64,000 bases of DNA from positions 248,001 to 312,000 of the forward strand of contig JAAOMT010000226.1 in assembly GCA_016748015.1 (NCBI GenBank), written 5' to 3'. The notes under the pieces were generated by a model, which worked only from the letters and a program-made list of their open reading frames with translations, ran no database searches and was not told the origin of the DNA. Source of the DNA: Geosiphon pyriformis (lineage: Eukaryota > Glomeromycota > Glomeromycetes > Archaeosporales > Geosiphonaceae). A program made the translations under genes and the position numbers. Below, piece after piece: positions 49,131 to 60,964 of the stretch; positions within the stretch are counted from its first letter, which is position 1, and each line of letters starts with the position of its first letter.

Positions 49131-49272
49131 AAAAATTATAATACATTGCTTAACAATATGCATATTGTTAGTGAATTATAACACATTACTCAACAATAAG
49201 CATATTGTCAGAAAATCATGTCATATTGCTTAGTAATACGCATATTGTTAAAAAAATAAAACACATTGCTCA
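49131..49272. repeat. 40-bp-period tandem repeat with palindromic core
   Basis: CATATTGT recurs at 49161, 49201 and 49241, exactly 40 bp apart, each preceded by an ACATTGCT-like block. The first unit holds the perfect palindrome ACAATATGCATATTGT. Three full units and one partial. Confidence 0.8.
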
Positions 49273-49999
49273 AAAAAATATGTAATCTTATATAGCAAGA
49301 ATTATGTATATATCAAGAATATTAAAAACAGAAAAAACAGAATTAATACTAATAATTAGTTAGAACTTATTAATTAACCAATATCTCTTCCTTCAAAAAG
49401 TAGTTTTTTACAACTTGAAATAGAATCAAATCATATATTAATAAAATATTGATTAATACCTGAATTCATGTTATTATTATTTAATTAAAAAATATTAATT
49501 ACTTCTATTTTATTAACACTTCATGTTGATAGAATCCAACATTTAATTATACTGGACCAATAACTTTTGATTATGGCTATTAACAAAATATTAATTTTTT
49601 ATTTTCTTTTCTTATTTTCTTTTTATTTTTTTTTATTTTTTTTATTTTTTTTTATTTTATTTGTTGTTTACTAATTGATTAAAAAGATTAAGCACTAAGT
49701 ATTTTATATCAAGAATAGTCTAATAAAAAACCCAGAAATAAGAATAGAAATTTAAAAATAGCTTATTAGAAAAGCATAACTGCCAAAATAAACTAGCTAC
49801 TATACTAAAAAAGAAGATTTATAAAAGAAACCATTAATTGAATTTCTGTTTATTATACAAAAAACTCAACCAAAATTTTCAGATTCTAAAAATCATTAGA
49901 AATTACCAATATTATTAACTATTGAGCACCAAGTTACAGATTTGTTATTTGTTCTAACATTTTAAATAAACATTTATAACATTTAATGTTCTTAGTGAG

Positions 50000-51700
50000 A
50001 TATAATTTAACAGAAAACCAACACCAATATCAACCATTTAAAAAAGTGACAGACCAAGAAATTATAAGAGAAAACCATTTAAAATTTGTGAAATCTTTAT
50101 TTTAACATTAATAAATTTAATTTAAATTAACAAGTAATTATTGGTTAACAGAATCAGCTTTTAATTACTATGTTAACAAAAAAATTAAATTCTACTTAGA
50201 AGACCAAAAAAATCCAGAAGTTATTCTTAACAATTTCTATAGTGAATTATTTCAAAACACTACACTTCTACTAAACCATTTGTTTCCATTACTAATTACA
50301 GAAATAAACAAAAAAATTGAAAATTACACTTAACAGAAATTTTTTGTTACTTTCACAGATAAAAAAAATTTATAAACTTTAGCAGAAACACCAAAAAAAT
50401 TACAACTACCAAATTGAAAAAAACCAAGAGTCATTTTACCTATTCATTTATAATACCATCATATATCCAGAAGTATTATATACATACTCTTAGAATCTGT
50501 ATCATCATCAACTATGAAAACATTATTACTTAGAGTACTATTCTAAAATTATCAAGAGAAAGCCAAATTATTAAAAACTTATAATAATTACTTTAAAGAA
50601 TTTAAATTGTGATTAACAATACTATTAAGACTTCAATTACTGTTATCTTAACCAGATTTCGAATCTATCAGTTATTGGGAAGATACTAATTCAGAAGAAA
50701 AAAAAGACAATGATCAAAAAAACAATAATCAAGACCTAATCTCAAATAACTCAAAAATACAAACTTTGATTATTTAAACTCCACAAAACTTGAACAATTC
50801 AAACCTCATTTTTATTATTTAGTAAGACTTACCTTTAGTAATTGTGATCAATTCACCAGTTGTATTAATTGTATCACCATAACAACAATCTCAACCATAA
50901 TCACAACAAGAATTACTAGCACCAATAGCATATGTATCTATTGTCAAACTCGAGAAATTCATTAACAAAAAAGACAATGTCCAAATATAATTAAATAATA
51001 TTACCAAAACAATTACAATTAATAACTGAGATAACATTAAAGCTTTTTAAGCCATTTTTTACTTCTTACAAAATACTGCTAACTTATTATATTAAAACTT
51101 AATCAACAAGTTACAAACCTTTAACACATTTAAAACTGTGTTTCTGTAATAGTTTAGCAATCACAACAGCATCAATTATCTGTTAACTAGTTTTACTATT
51201 ATTAAACAGAGTAATACAAAAGCAATCACTACTTACTTAGAAAACTTCCACAAGAATCTATGCCAAATTCAGACAATCTAAGTTAACTACTTTACAAAAA
51301 CACAAATTTTAAATTAGTTTATTTGTAAATTATACAGCAGCTTATTACAATGAGTACATTTAATGCACTTAAATACTCTTTAAAATGCAGTAACTTATGC
51401 CAGAAATTTTGAATTGGCCAAATTCAAAGCCAATTATATCCAAGCTGTTAACTTAGTGATAAATGGATCATTTGAATTGAATACCAAATTGAAGCAATTT
51501 GGTAAAATTATTAATCAAAAAATCAAGAAATATTTCGTTAATAATCAAGCCATCTATTAGTCTTTTCAATACTATAACAATTAAAAAAACTCAAATTATT
51601 TCCAGAATTAATTGTGCCTATCATTTTCATCAACCAATTAATTATGACAGTAAGAAACACATATCTGTTATTATTATAATAAATAAAAACACTTAATATT
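50000..51700 (+). pseudogene. Gag region of Ty3 copy 1
   Basis: Collinear with Gag of copy 2 but full of stops. The zinc-knuckle segment near 51655-51700 can be aligned with copy 2 and has lost its Cys and His residues (TGT to TAT, CAT to TAT). Gag normally forms the particle shell; this one cannot be translated. Confidence 0.7.
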
Positions 51701-52239
51701 AAACTACTATACAAGATTAAATAATTAATAATCAGAAAATCAATATTAAAACTCCAATCAATGATTTTAAACTCTAAATTACATCCAAAATCAGAAATTA
51801 TATCAATTTTATTACACTTCAATAATACAACAACCAATATACTTATCTCTATTATATCAAATTCCAGCACCATTTATTTATTAGCCACAGCCACAAATTA
51901 TTTTTCAACCCTAACCAATTCAAACACTACTTTAAAACATAGTTCAAATATTAATTAGCAATCAAAGACTGAAAATTACTTACATACAACAGAATTAGAG
52001 ATCAGCAATAGTAATATACTAATCAATTTCTAGTTTATTAAATCAGTCATAAAGATCACACCAGTAAAGTTTAAGAAGTAAGTATACTCAAAATTTAAAT
52101 TTCCAAAACTATTTAAGTTTTTTAGTCACCTCAAAAACCAACTTATCCAATAATTTGAAAAGCCTAAAAACACTAATTATCAGTAATATTCTACTAGCAA
52201 TTATTATTGAAAACAAATCACTTGTAGCTTTATTTCTCT

Positions 52240-52620
52240 TTAAAATAAAAGAATCAACAATACCACTTTTATTTATTAAAGCCATTTTTAATACCAAATC
52301 AATCACTGCTATATATACTAACACTAAAGTTAATGGTTATCTTATTAAGCTAATTTTTGATAATAGTTTAGTAAACAGCATCATTATATGACAACTTATA
52401 GACTAATTAAGTTGTTGAGTTGATTATACTGCCAATACCAGAATAATTTTAGCCAATAAAACAACAAAAACTTCTATTGGCAAAATTGATGACTTTCTAT
52501 TTAAAGTCAATGTATTATAATACCTATTAAGATTTTTGTGATAAAAGTTACACAGTACTAAGCTCTTATTGGTAATAATTAGCTATTTAAGACTAATGCC
52601 ATACTTGACTAGATTATGCA
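52240..52620 (+). pseudogene. Aspartic protease of Ty3 copy 1
   Basis: Matches the protease of copy 2. The active-site triad reads Asp-Asn-Ser (52359-52367) where retroviral-type proteases have Asp-Ser/Thr-Gly. TGA and TAA stops follow. It is one base out of phase with the downstream zinc modules. Confidence 0.7.
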
Positions 52621-52935
52621 AGAGCTATAGCTCAGTTAAAATGGTCAGCAAATTTAGATACCAGCTACTTACAGATACTTTAAAGCTCTTTCAAGAAAAC
52701 AATCATTGATTAAGTTGAAAGAAAAAAAAAACCTACTTGAGAAGTCTATTAAGTCTTATAGACTAAGAATAAACACAATAAATTATTGTTAATATTCACT
52801 TGAAACAATAAAAGAAAAAAGAAAGAAGGAAATGAACCAGAAGTCATTACAGTTACTAAAAAAATAACCAGTAACTAGAACTGATCATATTTTATAGACA
52901 CCAAAAAAAAACTGTTGTATATTTTACTTAAATAC

Positions 52936-53180
52936 ATCGACTGTAACAAAGAGCTTTCTTTTATAAAAGCTTGGATTTTACCAGATAAAAACTACTAGAC
53001 ACATATTTATTACTATTGCAAGCCATATTATAGAGAATACTTTGATTACCCTAAATAACAAAAAAGTAAAACAACAAATCATGTCTTGTTTGTAAAAAAA
53101 TATTACTTAATAAAAAAATGTGGAATAACATTCCTGATTAAAGAAAAATATATAACACATTGTGTTAATACAAAATTGTT
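52936..53180 (+). pseudogene. LIM-like zinc-binding module, Ty3 copy 1
   Basis: In frame with the dUTPase downstream. The first Cys of the leading CxxC is Tyr here (TAC), the second stays (52942). YYYCKPYYRE follows (53015-53045), but the later CxxC is degraded. Copy 2 keeps a better version. The module probably binds zinc; its role in the element is unknown. Confidence 0.6.
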
Positions 53181-53493
53181 ATTAGTAACTGAATAAGTCA
53201 AGAAACTTTTTTTAATGCCACATAAAACCAAGCATTCTTATGCTTGAATAATTATCTATATAACAAAAATGAAATCTGGCAAATAACAAGTACTAAAATT
53301 GAAGACACTTCATTCAATAAGATATTCATGATCAAAAATAACCCATCAAAATTTGTTGAAACCATTCTTATTCCTAATTTAGATATTTTTATTAATATTT
53401 TAAGCAACTAAAACAATTTCATAAACATTATTAAAACTTAGCATTCACTAGAAAAAACAAGAGCAGTGTTTAGAACAATTAAATGCTAAATTC

Positions 53494-53745
53494 TGTAAAT
53501 ATTGCCTAATTTTTAGTGACTTCAAATATTGTAATAATTGTGATCTTATCTATAATCCACTATTATACATGACTTATTTAATCTCCAAAAAAAAGAAACC
53601 AATTAGTGAATGTGCATTGAAATTGGAATTAAAATTTAATTACAATTCAGATTCTAACAATGATAACAATAATAATTCTAACTTTATCTATAATGGCAAT
53701 AATAACAATAATGATTCAAATTTCAATTACAATCTCAAATAATAT
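53494..53745 (+). pseudogene. CxxC-x8-CxxC ribbon and acidic Asn-rich linker, Ty3 copy 1
   Basis: CKYCLIFSDFKYCNNC (53494-53541) keeps all four Cys with C-x2-C-x8-C-x2-C spacing, suiting a small zinc ribbon. A low-complexity Asn/Asp/Ser linker of about 35 residues follows. Both are in frame with the dUTPase. No counterpart is present in copy 2, which ends earlier. Confidence 0.6.
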
Positions 53746-53748
53746 ATT

Positions 53749-54140
53749 GTGCTTTCAGATTTGTCAATAGAGCAGAAACTAAAATGGTTTAGTAATAATA
53801 ATAAAAGTATTATGTCAGAATGCACATATAATACCAATGCAGAATTTGATTTCAGGTATCTAAAAAAAACTGCCATTAGATTGAAACCTTATTTATACAC
53901 TAGTATAGATCTGAAAATAGCACTGAAAATTTTAACAACAACAATAGTTCAACTAGTCTCTAGATCTAATTTAGTGAAAAAAAGAATTAATATTAGAGAA
54001 AAAATAATTGATACAAGATATATAAAAAATATTATTGCAATGCTATAAAACAACTCAAAATAAAATATGTAATTAAACTAAATAAAAAAATACCACAAGC
54101 AATATTTTTACCTCTAATTAAAATAGCTTAGTTAATATCA
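53749..54140 (+). pseudogene. dUTPase domain within Ty3 Pol, decayed
   Basis: Open from 53749 to 54048 (99 codons), then interrupted by stops. The order of motifs is that of trimeric dUTPases. Motif 1 is AEFDFR (consensus AGxDL). Motif 2 is SRSNLVKKRINI (consensus xRSGLAxKxGI). Motif 3 is KIIDTRYIKN, with Asp88 and Tyr91 in the places of the catalytic Asp and the uracil-stacking Tyr. Motif 4 appears beyond the stops as PQAIFLPL (about 54095-54118). Deviations from consensus (Gly to Glu, Gly to Arg, Ser to Asn, Ala to Val) are all single C-to-T or G-to-A changes. dUTPases hydrolyse dUTP to dUMP and keep uracil out of DNA. Inactive here; the identity is well supported. Confidence 0.82.
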
Positions 54141-54679
54141 GAAGAAACAAAAAAAATGTTAAGGATTACAACAAAAAAGATAAAAGAATTCAAATTAATG
54201 AATAAAATAGATATATTAGTTAATATAGTAAAAAAAAACAATTAATAAGAAAAAAATTATTTTTATCTATTAATCAATTTCTATTTTACTATATAATTAG
54301 TATATAGTAGTTATAGAAAGGAAGATAAAAAACCAACCCCAAATTTTTGAAGTTAAAACAAACATTTATAAATTAAAAGAGATTGTTATTACCAATCTTT
54401 ACATATTAGCCAAAAACCACAAACATATTAAAATTCCAATATACAACATAATTAAAGACCTTATAGAAATACTAAATAGAACTACCATTAAATACTTAAA
54501 CATTGCAGTTGAAAATCACTTACCAATTATTATTTCAGACTTTTTACAACTTTGTGAATATGTAAATATCATATTACAAACTATATACAGATAAAAAAAA
54601 TATTATTTGTTATAATTAGAACAATTAAAGCAAATAAACTTAAGAAATCTAGATTCACTTTAACAAATACAACTTAAAA

Positions 54680-55030
54680 TGTTACTTAACAGCTTTACTA
54701 ATATTTTTGTTAGTAAAAATGAATTTGGCAGAACTAATATTATTTAATACCAGATCAAAACTGGAAATGTAATGTCAATTAAACAAAAAACATACAGAAT
54801 ACCACTAACCAGCTATAAAATCATCTAACAAAAAATCAACCAAATATTAAACAATAAATTAATTCAATTATTAATAAGCCCATAGTTATTACCAATAATA
54901 TTTGTTCATAAGAAGAATAAAAAAATCCACTTTTGTGTAGATTACAGAAAACTGAACAGTATTATTTATAGAAACAGTTATTTAATTTTATAGATTTAAG
55001 AATTATTTAATATTATAGATAAACTAAGTA
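54680..55030 (+). pseudogene. Reverse transcriptase of Ty3 copy 1, N-terminal part
   Basis: Reads NEFGRTNII, IKTGNVMSIKQKTYRIPL and HFCVDYRKLNSI (54928-54963), the fingers region of Ty3-type RT, in frame with the dUTPase. The last residues before the insertion are NIIDKLS. Stops interrupt it several times. Confidence 0.82.
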
Positions 55031-56057
55031 GGATATGGTGATAATATTTGGTGCTTAAGATTTGGGTTTTTAGGGAGCTTTTGATAGTTTTTTTTTAATA
55101 AACTTGTTTGGTGTATTAATGTTATTAATTTCTAAAAGTCTTCTTAATTGATATGAATTTACTCATAGAGTTTTTTAGTTATAAGGCACAGAAAGATGTT
55201 TTGTAGTGTTGTAACTTCTTGTATGTGAATGTGAGCTATTTTTTCTAAGCTAATAAGCACAGTTATTAAGGTTTGGCAGTGTTTTTTAACTCTTCTAATA
55301 AGCTACCAAAATAATATTAATATTCGAAAAAGCTTCTCTCTTTTACTAGGCTATTACGAAGTCTATTTCCAAACAGTCAATTTTTCTATGTTGCTGTTCT
55401 ACTAAAGAGAATAAAAAAAAGAAAAGAAAATAAATAAAAATAAATAAAAATAAAAAGAAAATAAGAAATTAATATCTTGTTAATAGCTGTGATCAAAAGC
55501 TATTGTTCCAAGGTAGTTAAGTATTAAATTTTATTAACATAAAATGTTAATAATAATGACAGTGATTAATATTATTAATTAAGTAATAATAACATGAGTT
55601 TGAAGATAATAGATAATTTTATTGATAAGAAAATGATTTCACTTTAAGTTATAGAAAAATATCTTTTGAAAGAAAAGTATTGTTTTAAATTAATATAAAT
55701 TCTATTGAATTCTCCAGGAATTTTTTTCTGGCTGTCTTTTTAACTTCTACAACTATTTATTTTTATATATTTTTTTTGTTTTACAAAATTGCTTTTTAAT
55801 TGTTTTATTTTTGCTAGTTATTGTTTTATTATTTTTGTTATTGCTTTATTCTTTTATGTTATTACTAGTTATTCTATGTTTTAATTAAATATTTCATGCT
55901 ATAACATGTTATTAAGTTTTGTATTATGTTATTCTGAGTTATTACACATTATTCTGTGTTTTTTTATATTATCTTGTGTTATTATGTTTTTGATTATGTT
56001 TTTTTATAATTTGAATTTGTTTTTTTACTTGGATAACATTGATGTTTTTAAAAAAAA
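55031..56057 (-). mobile_element. 1.03-kb insertion with inverted LTR-like sequence, splitting RT
   Basis: RT homology stops at 55030 and resumes in frame at about 56058. Within the insert, about 55420-55560 is the reverse complement of the LTR/leader junction of this family (GGAACAATAGCTTTTGATCA and CAGCTATTAA on minus; compare 58757-58793). Minus sequence 56050-55700 is AT-rich with a GAATTC-type LTR motif. The rest (55031-55400) has retroelement-like frames on minus with stops. It is best read as the 5' end of a related element inserted in reverse orientation. Exact ends uncertain by a few bases. Confidence 0.65.
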
Positions 56058-56580
56058 AAAATGGCTTTTAATATTAAACTTAGATAGTAGTTATTGACAA
56101 ATAGCCATAAATTTAGCTGACAAAAAAAACAGTATTTACTATTAGAAAAAGAAACTTTGAATTTGATGTTATGTTATTTAACTTAACCAATATTCCAGCT
56201 ATCTTCCAATGGCTTATAAAAATCATATATACTGGATTACTATGAAAATCAGTAATAGTCTACTTGAACAACACCAATGTGTTCTTCAAAACATTTGATA
56301 ACCATTTTCATTATTTTTAACAAGTGTTTGAAAAATTAAGAAGAGTTGAATTGAAATTAAATGCAACTAAATGCTTTTTTGACAAAACTAAACTTAAGTT
56401 TTTGGAATATATTGTAAGCAAAAACAGCATAAAAACAGATTCAGACAAAATTGAAATAGTCAAAAACTTTTTGGTACCAACAAATTTTACAGAATTAAGA
56501 GTATTCTTGAGATTTGCTGAATATTATTATCATTTTATTCAAAATTTTTCCAAATTGGCTCAACTATTTCACCAGTTCTA
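56058..56580 (+). pseudogene. Reverse transcriptase of Ty3 copy 1, C-terminal part
   Basis: Resumes at LDSSY and QIAIN, then NFEFDVMLFNLTNIPAIFQW. The catalytic YxDD box reads VYLNNTNVFF (56260-56289), both Asp replaced by Asn. The thumb region from 56324 is open for 85 codons (LKLNATKCFFDKTKLKF, NFTELRVFLRFAEYYYHFIQ). Confidence 0.85.
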
Positions 56581-56689
56581 AGCAAAAAATATCAAATATA
56601 AATAAACAAAAACTTAACAAGAAGCTTTTGACATCTTAAAAAGAAAGCTTATTTAAGCACCAGTATTAATCTATTAATATTACAACAAG

Positions 56690-57060
56690 CCATTTATTAT
56701 TACTATTAATGCATCTAGTCAAGCATTGAAGACTGTATTGTCACAAAAAAAAGCAGATAGACGAAAACATCTAGTGTTATATGTTAGCAAAAGTTTAAGT
56801 CCAGCCAAAAAGAACTATAAAACCTCAGCATTAAAATACTTAGCTATATATTAGACTGTTATTAAATAGAAAAAATACTTAAGTCAAAAGTTTGATGTTT
56901 ATACTAATCACAAAAAATTGACATTAATCCAGAAACAAAAATTTGGAGATAATTGTCATACAAGATAGAAAATAGAGTTATTACTATTTAATTATACTGT
57001 ACATTATAAAAAAGAAAAAAAATAGAAATGTCAACAGTTTGTTATAAATAAGAAAATTAA
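56690..57060 (+). pseudogene. RNase H of Ty3 copy 1
   Basis: Reads INASSQALKTVLSQK (Asn for the first catalytic Asp, 56708), then KHLVLYVSKSLSPAKKNY and YTNHKKLTLIQ. In frame with RT. Stops at several expected Gln or Trp codons. Confidence 0.8.
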
Positions 57061-57309
57061 AAAATATTTTAATTCAAAAATATAACAAAAGATAAACACA
57101 CAAATATTAACAATTCTAACATTATATTAATACTTAACACTTCAAGGAAAAATTATCTTAAAAGAAATAAAACAACATAAAACAACAAGCAAAATATCTT
57201 ATTATTTACCAAGATATATTATATTAAAAAAACAAAAAATACTCAGATCAACTACTCAGAATAATCACAAAACCAAAAAAAAAACAATACTATTCAACAT
57301 ATACTTAAA

Positions 57310-58100
57310 TTTAATAGTAAGACATTTTTATAAAGAAGCAATCATAAAAAGAATTAGAAAAAAATACTATTGGCTATTCATATATCCAAATATTATCTAA
57401 TATATTTAAAATTGTGATGTTTGTCAAAAAAAAAAGAAAGAACAAGACCTAATAAACCACTAAAACTTATCAAAATAAGACAATCATTTAATCAAATTAA
57501 AATTGACTTAGTCAAACTATTAACAATAACCAGTAAAAGCAATAGATATATAGTGGTAGTTATGGACTATCTTACAAAATAGCCAGAAGCAAAAGCAATT
57601 CAAAAAGCAGATGCAGAATTTATAGCTAAATTTGTATACTAAAATTTGATTTATTAACATAGATGTCCAAAAAAATTATTATCAAACCAGAGAACTTACT
57701 TTGTGAACAAAACATTAACAGAATTAAGTCAAAAATTTACAATCAAAAGATTATTATTATTACTATATTATTTACAAATTAATAACTTAGTTGAAAGATT
57801 CAACAGAACATTGTGTAAAGCAATAGCCAAGATCAGCCAAAAAAACCAGAACAAATAAGATTTGTTTATACTATTAGTATTATTTACTTATCAGACAATG
57901 AAGCAAGATAATATATTAACAATACCATTAGAACTTGTTTATAATAAAACAACAATATTACCAGTTAAAATAAATATTAATACATATCCAACTAAACCAA
58001 TAACAGAAGCCAACTTCAAAAAAACATTATTGAAAAAAACATATAACTTAATAAAAACATTAAAAAACAAAAGGCAAAAAGCAGTTGATAACATATAAAA
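57310..58100 (+). pseudogene. Integrase of Ty3 copy 1
   Basis: The HHCC-type N-terminal domain is visible as HFYKEAIIKRIRKKYYW ... CDVCQKK (57319-57433). The core starts at IKIDLVKLLT with the first Asp (57505). The second acidic position reads SNQRTYFVN (Asn), and the Glu survives in NNLVERFNRTL. The tail (LVLFTYQTMKQDNILTIPLE) is open from 57862 to 58098. Frame shifted relative to RNase H. Confidence 0.82.
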
Positions 58101-58391
58101 ATTATAAGCAAAACAAAAAAAATGATATTGTAACTAATTATTAGATAAACCAATCGAATTCAGAATTGGAAAAAAAGTATTTTTATATTATACCAAAGTA
58201 AAAAAACAATAGAATGGAAAATTAAATTCCAAATAGAACAAACTATTTTACATTAAAAAAATTCTAGAAAATAGAGCTTATAAATTAAGATGAAACAACA
58301 AAATCTTAGTTAAAACAGCATATTGTTACTTATAGAACATAAAAAGTATATTAGCATATAAATTAGCCAATCAGAAGTAGCCATAGTAAAA

Positions 58392-58753
58392 TGTGAAATT
58401 CCAGGATTTCTTTCAAAAGAAATTGCAGAATTCCAGGAATTTCAGAATTCTCGTACAAAAGAATCACAAGATTCTAAAATTTCAGAATTCCACTAAAAAA
58501 AAATTGCAGGATTCCAGGAATTCCAAAATTTCTGGTGTGAAAAATTGAGGAATTGAGGAATCTCAATTATGTATATATAGCAGTAGTGCTAAAAGTAAAA
58601 AAGGCAGAATTCTTTAGTTAGAGACCTCTCAGTTTAGATTTGATCTAAGCAACCTTCCAATATTACAAATATCAATAAATAATTATTTACTATCTCCAAT
58701 TTCACTCTTCACTATCAACACTTTATGTTGATAACAAGTAATACTTAACTACA
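58392..58753 (+). repeat. LTR shared between Ty3 copies 1 and 2
   Basis: Begins TGTGAAATTCCAGG after integrase and ends about CTTAACTACA before the copy 2 leader. GAATTCCAGGAATT-like motifs recur near its start, and CAACACTTTATGTTGATAAC sits near its end. The eroded counterpart of the end and leader lies at about 49500-49600. Limits are inferred; no clean target duplication seen. Confidence 0.65.
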
Positions 58754-59289
58754 CTAGAACAATAGCTCTTGATCACAGCTATTAATGGGATACTAACTTA
58801 CAAATTGTCTTGGCTTATTTTCTTTATTTTTTTTTATTTTTTTTATTTTTTCTATTTCATTTCTGTGATTTTATTGTTGTGTACTAATTGATTGAAAGAG
58901 AATAACATGTGGAATACTGATGTCAAAGTGACTGGTAAAAGATCCAAGAATAAGGGTAGAACATTCAATTAAGGATAGCTTATCAAGAGGAATACCAATT
59001 ATCACACTGAAAAAAAAATTGACAAAACTATGGTTTTGGAAAGCTACAGATAAACACTATTGAATCTCTGTCCATTATACAAAAAACTCAATTAAAATCT
59101 TTAGATAATAATACTTTTAGATACAAACAACCTTTAGATAAAATCATCAACCAAAACATCCACCAAACACCAAGTTATGGGTTTGTTATTTCATTTGAGA
59201 CCCCAAATCACACCTGTAACATTTGGTGTTCTCTGTAAGGTATAATTTTACAGAGAACCAGCACTAACAACAATCTAAACAGTAGCAGA

Positions 59290-60826
59290 ATCTGAAGAAA
59301 TAGGAACAAACCATTTGGAATTTGCAAAATTCTTATTCTAACATTATCACACTTATTTCGGATTAATAAATAATAGTAGGCTAACAGAATCAGCTTTCAA
59401 TTGCTATGTCAATGAGAGAATCATATACCATCTAAAAAGCCAAAGAGATCCAGAATTCATTTTTAACAACTTCTTCAGTGAATTGTTTCAAAGCACTACT
59501 CTTTCACAAAACTACTTATTTGCACTCCTAATTACAGAAATAAACAGAAAAATTAAAAAATACACCAAACAGAAATTTTTTATCACTTTTGCCAATAAAG
59601 AAAAAGAAAGATTACAAACACCAACAGAAACACTAAAGCAAATTCAACTACTTACTTGGAAGAAACAAAGATTTGATTCACCTATTAATCCATCATATTA
59701 CTACACACCTGGAAGCACTATCAATATAATAAGCACAGCTACAACAAGTGTGACAATGCCACTAAACAGAATTCTATTTCAAAGTAAACAAAAAAAAGCA
59801 GAGTTATTAGGAACATATGGCAATTATTTTGAAGAATTTAAATCACAATCTTCAATACTATTAGGAATTTAATCACTATCATTACAACCAGATTTTGGAG
59901 CCATTAGTTTTTGAGAAATAACCAATTCCGAGGAAGAAGAGAGTAGCAATTAGAAAACTAGCAAACAAAATCCAATTCTAAAAAATTCAGAAATTAAAAC
60001 TCCAGTTAATCAAACTCCAGAAAATCAGAATAATCAAAACCCTAACATAATTAATCAACAAAACTTACCTTCAATAATCAAGATCAATTCACCACTCATT
60101 CTACCAATCACCAAACAGCAACAACAGCTACAACTGCTATCTCAACAACAAATCCAGCAGCAACCACAATAACAACCAATGGCCTACACTCCAATTGCCA
60201 AAATAAAAAAATTTACCAGTGAAGAAAACAATGCCCAAGTATGACTTAATGATGTGAAAAAAGCCATCACAGCTAATAAATAGAATAATGACAGAGTTTT
60301 TCAAGTGATTCTCTATTTTCTACAGGATACCGTCAACTCATAGTATTTGAGTTTAGCCACTAAACCTCAAATGTTCCAGGAATTTAAAATTGCATTATTG
60401 GAATATTTCACTAATAATAACAGTATTAATTGTCTAGTCAACATCTTTACTACAATCAAACAGGGAGAAACTGAAGCAGTTACCACTTACTTGGGATGCT
60501 TTCACAGAAACTTGCACCAAATTCAAGCAATTCAAGCTGACTATTTTACAGCATCACAGATCTTAAACCAGTTTATCTGTGGACTGTGCAGTAGCTTTTT
60601 CCAACATGTACACCCAATGCATTCACAAACTCTTCAAGATGCAGTCACCAATGTGAGAGATTTTGAATTGACAGAACTTAAAGCAAACCATGCCCAAGCT
60701 GTTAACCTAGTCATGAATAGATTATCTGACTTAGATTCCAAATTAAAACAACTCAGTAATTCAATTAATCATAAATTGGAAGGATACTTAGCTGACAATC
60801 ACACAATTTATCACCCACCACAATGA
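59290..60826 (+). pseudogene. Gag polyprotein of Ty3 copy 2
   Basis: Main open blocks are 59483-59872 and 60347-60826, in the same frame. The second holds the capsid-like region: QGETEAVTTYLGCFHRNLHQ, DYFTASQILNQFICGLCSSF, QTLQDAVTNVRDFELTELKA. Between them lies a Gln/Pro/Asn-rich stretch with four or five stops, mostly at CAA/CAG-like positions. Stops are single-base nonsense changes; no frameshift. Confidence 0.82.
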
Positions 60827-60922
60827 TGCAATAACTCAAAAAACCCGAATTGTTTCCAAAATTAGTCATGTCCATCATCATCATTATCATCAAATCAGCC
60901 ATGGCAACAAGAGACACATGTC

Positions 60923-60964
60923 TGCCATAACTGTAGTAAACAAGGCCACATTAGAGCTGACTGC
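60923..60964 (+). other. CCHC zinc knuckle of Ty3 copy 2 Gag
   Basis: CHNCSKQGHIRADC fits C-x2-C-x4-H-x4-C exactly, the nucleic-acid-binding knuckle of nucleocapsid. In frame with Gag and protease. Confidence 0.92.

Larger units (their letters stand above)
49390..58753 (+). mobile_element. Ty3/Gypsy LTR retrotransposon copy 1, heavily decayed
   Basis: The leader from about 49490 and the Gag, protease and zinc-module regions align with copy 2 (58754-62535). Downstream copy 1 continues through dUTPase, RT, RNase H and integrase to an LTR at 58392. Without the 1.03-kb insertion the internal part is about 7.8 kb. Zinc modules, dUTPase, RT and RNase H lie in one frame once that insertion is removed; protease and integrase are shifted. 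Dozens of in-frame stops, mostly at expected Gln or Trp positions, and Asp-to-Asn changes in active sites show it is dead. The 5' LTR is badly eroded (about 49390-49552). Confidence 0.85.

Noticed and set aside
49131-49272. CRISPR-like array
   Set aside because: Units are contiguous 40-bp repeats without unique spacers, and the genome is eukaryotic.
54700-56580. RT split explained as a group II or spliceosomal intron
   Set aside because: The insert contains LTR-like sequence of the same family in reverse orientation and lacks matching splice borders, so a nested insertion fits better.
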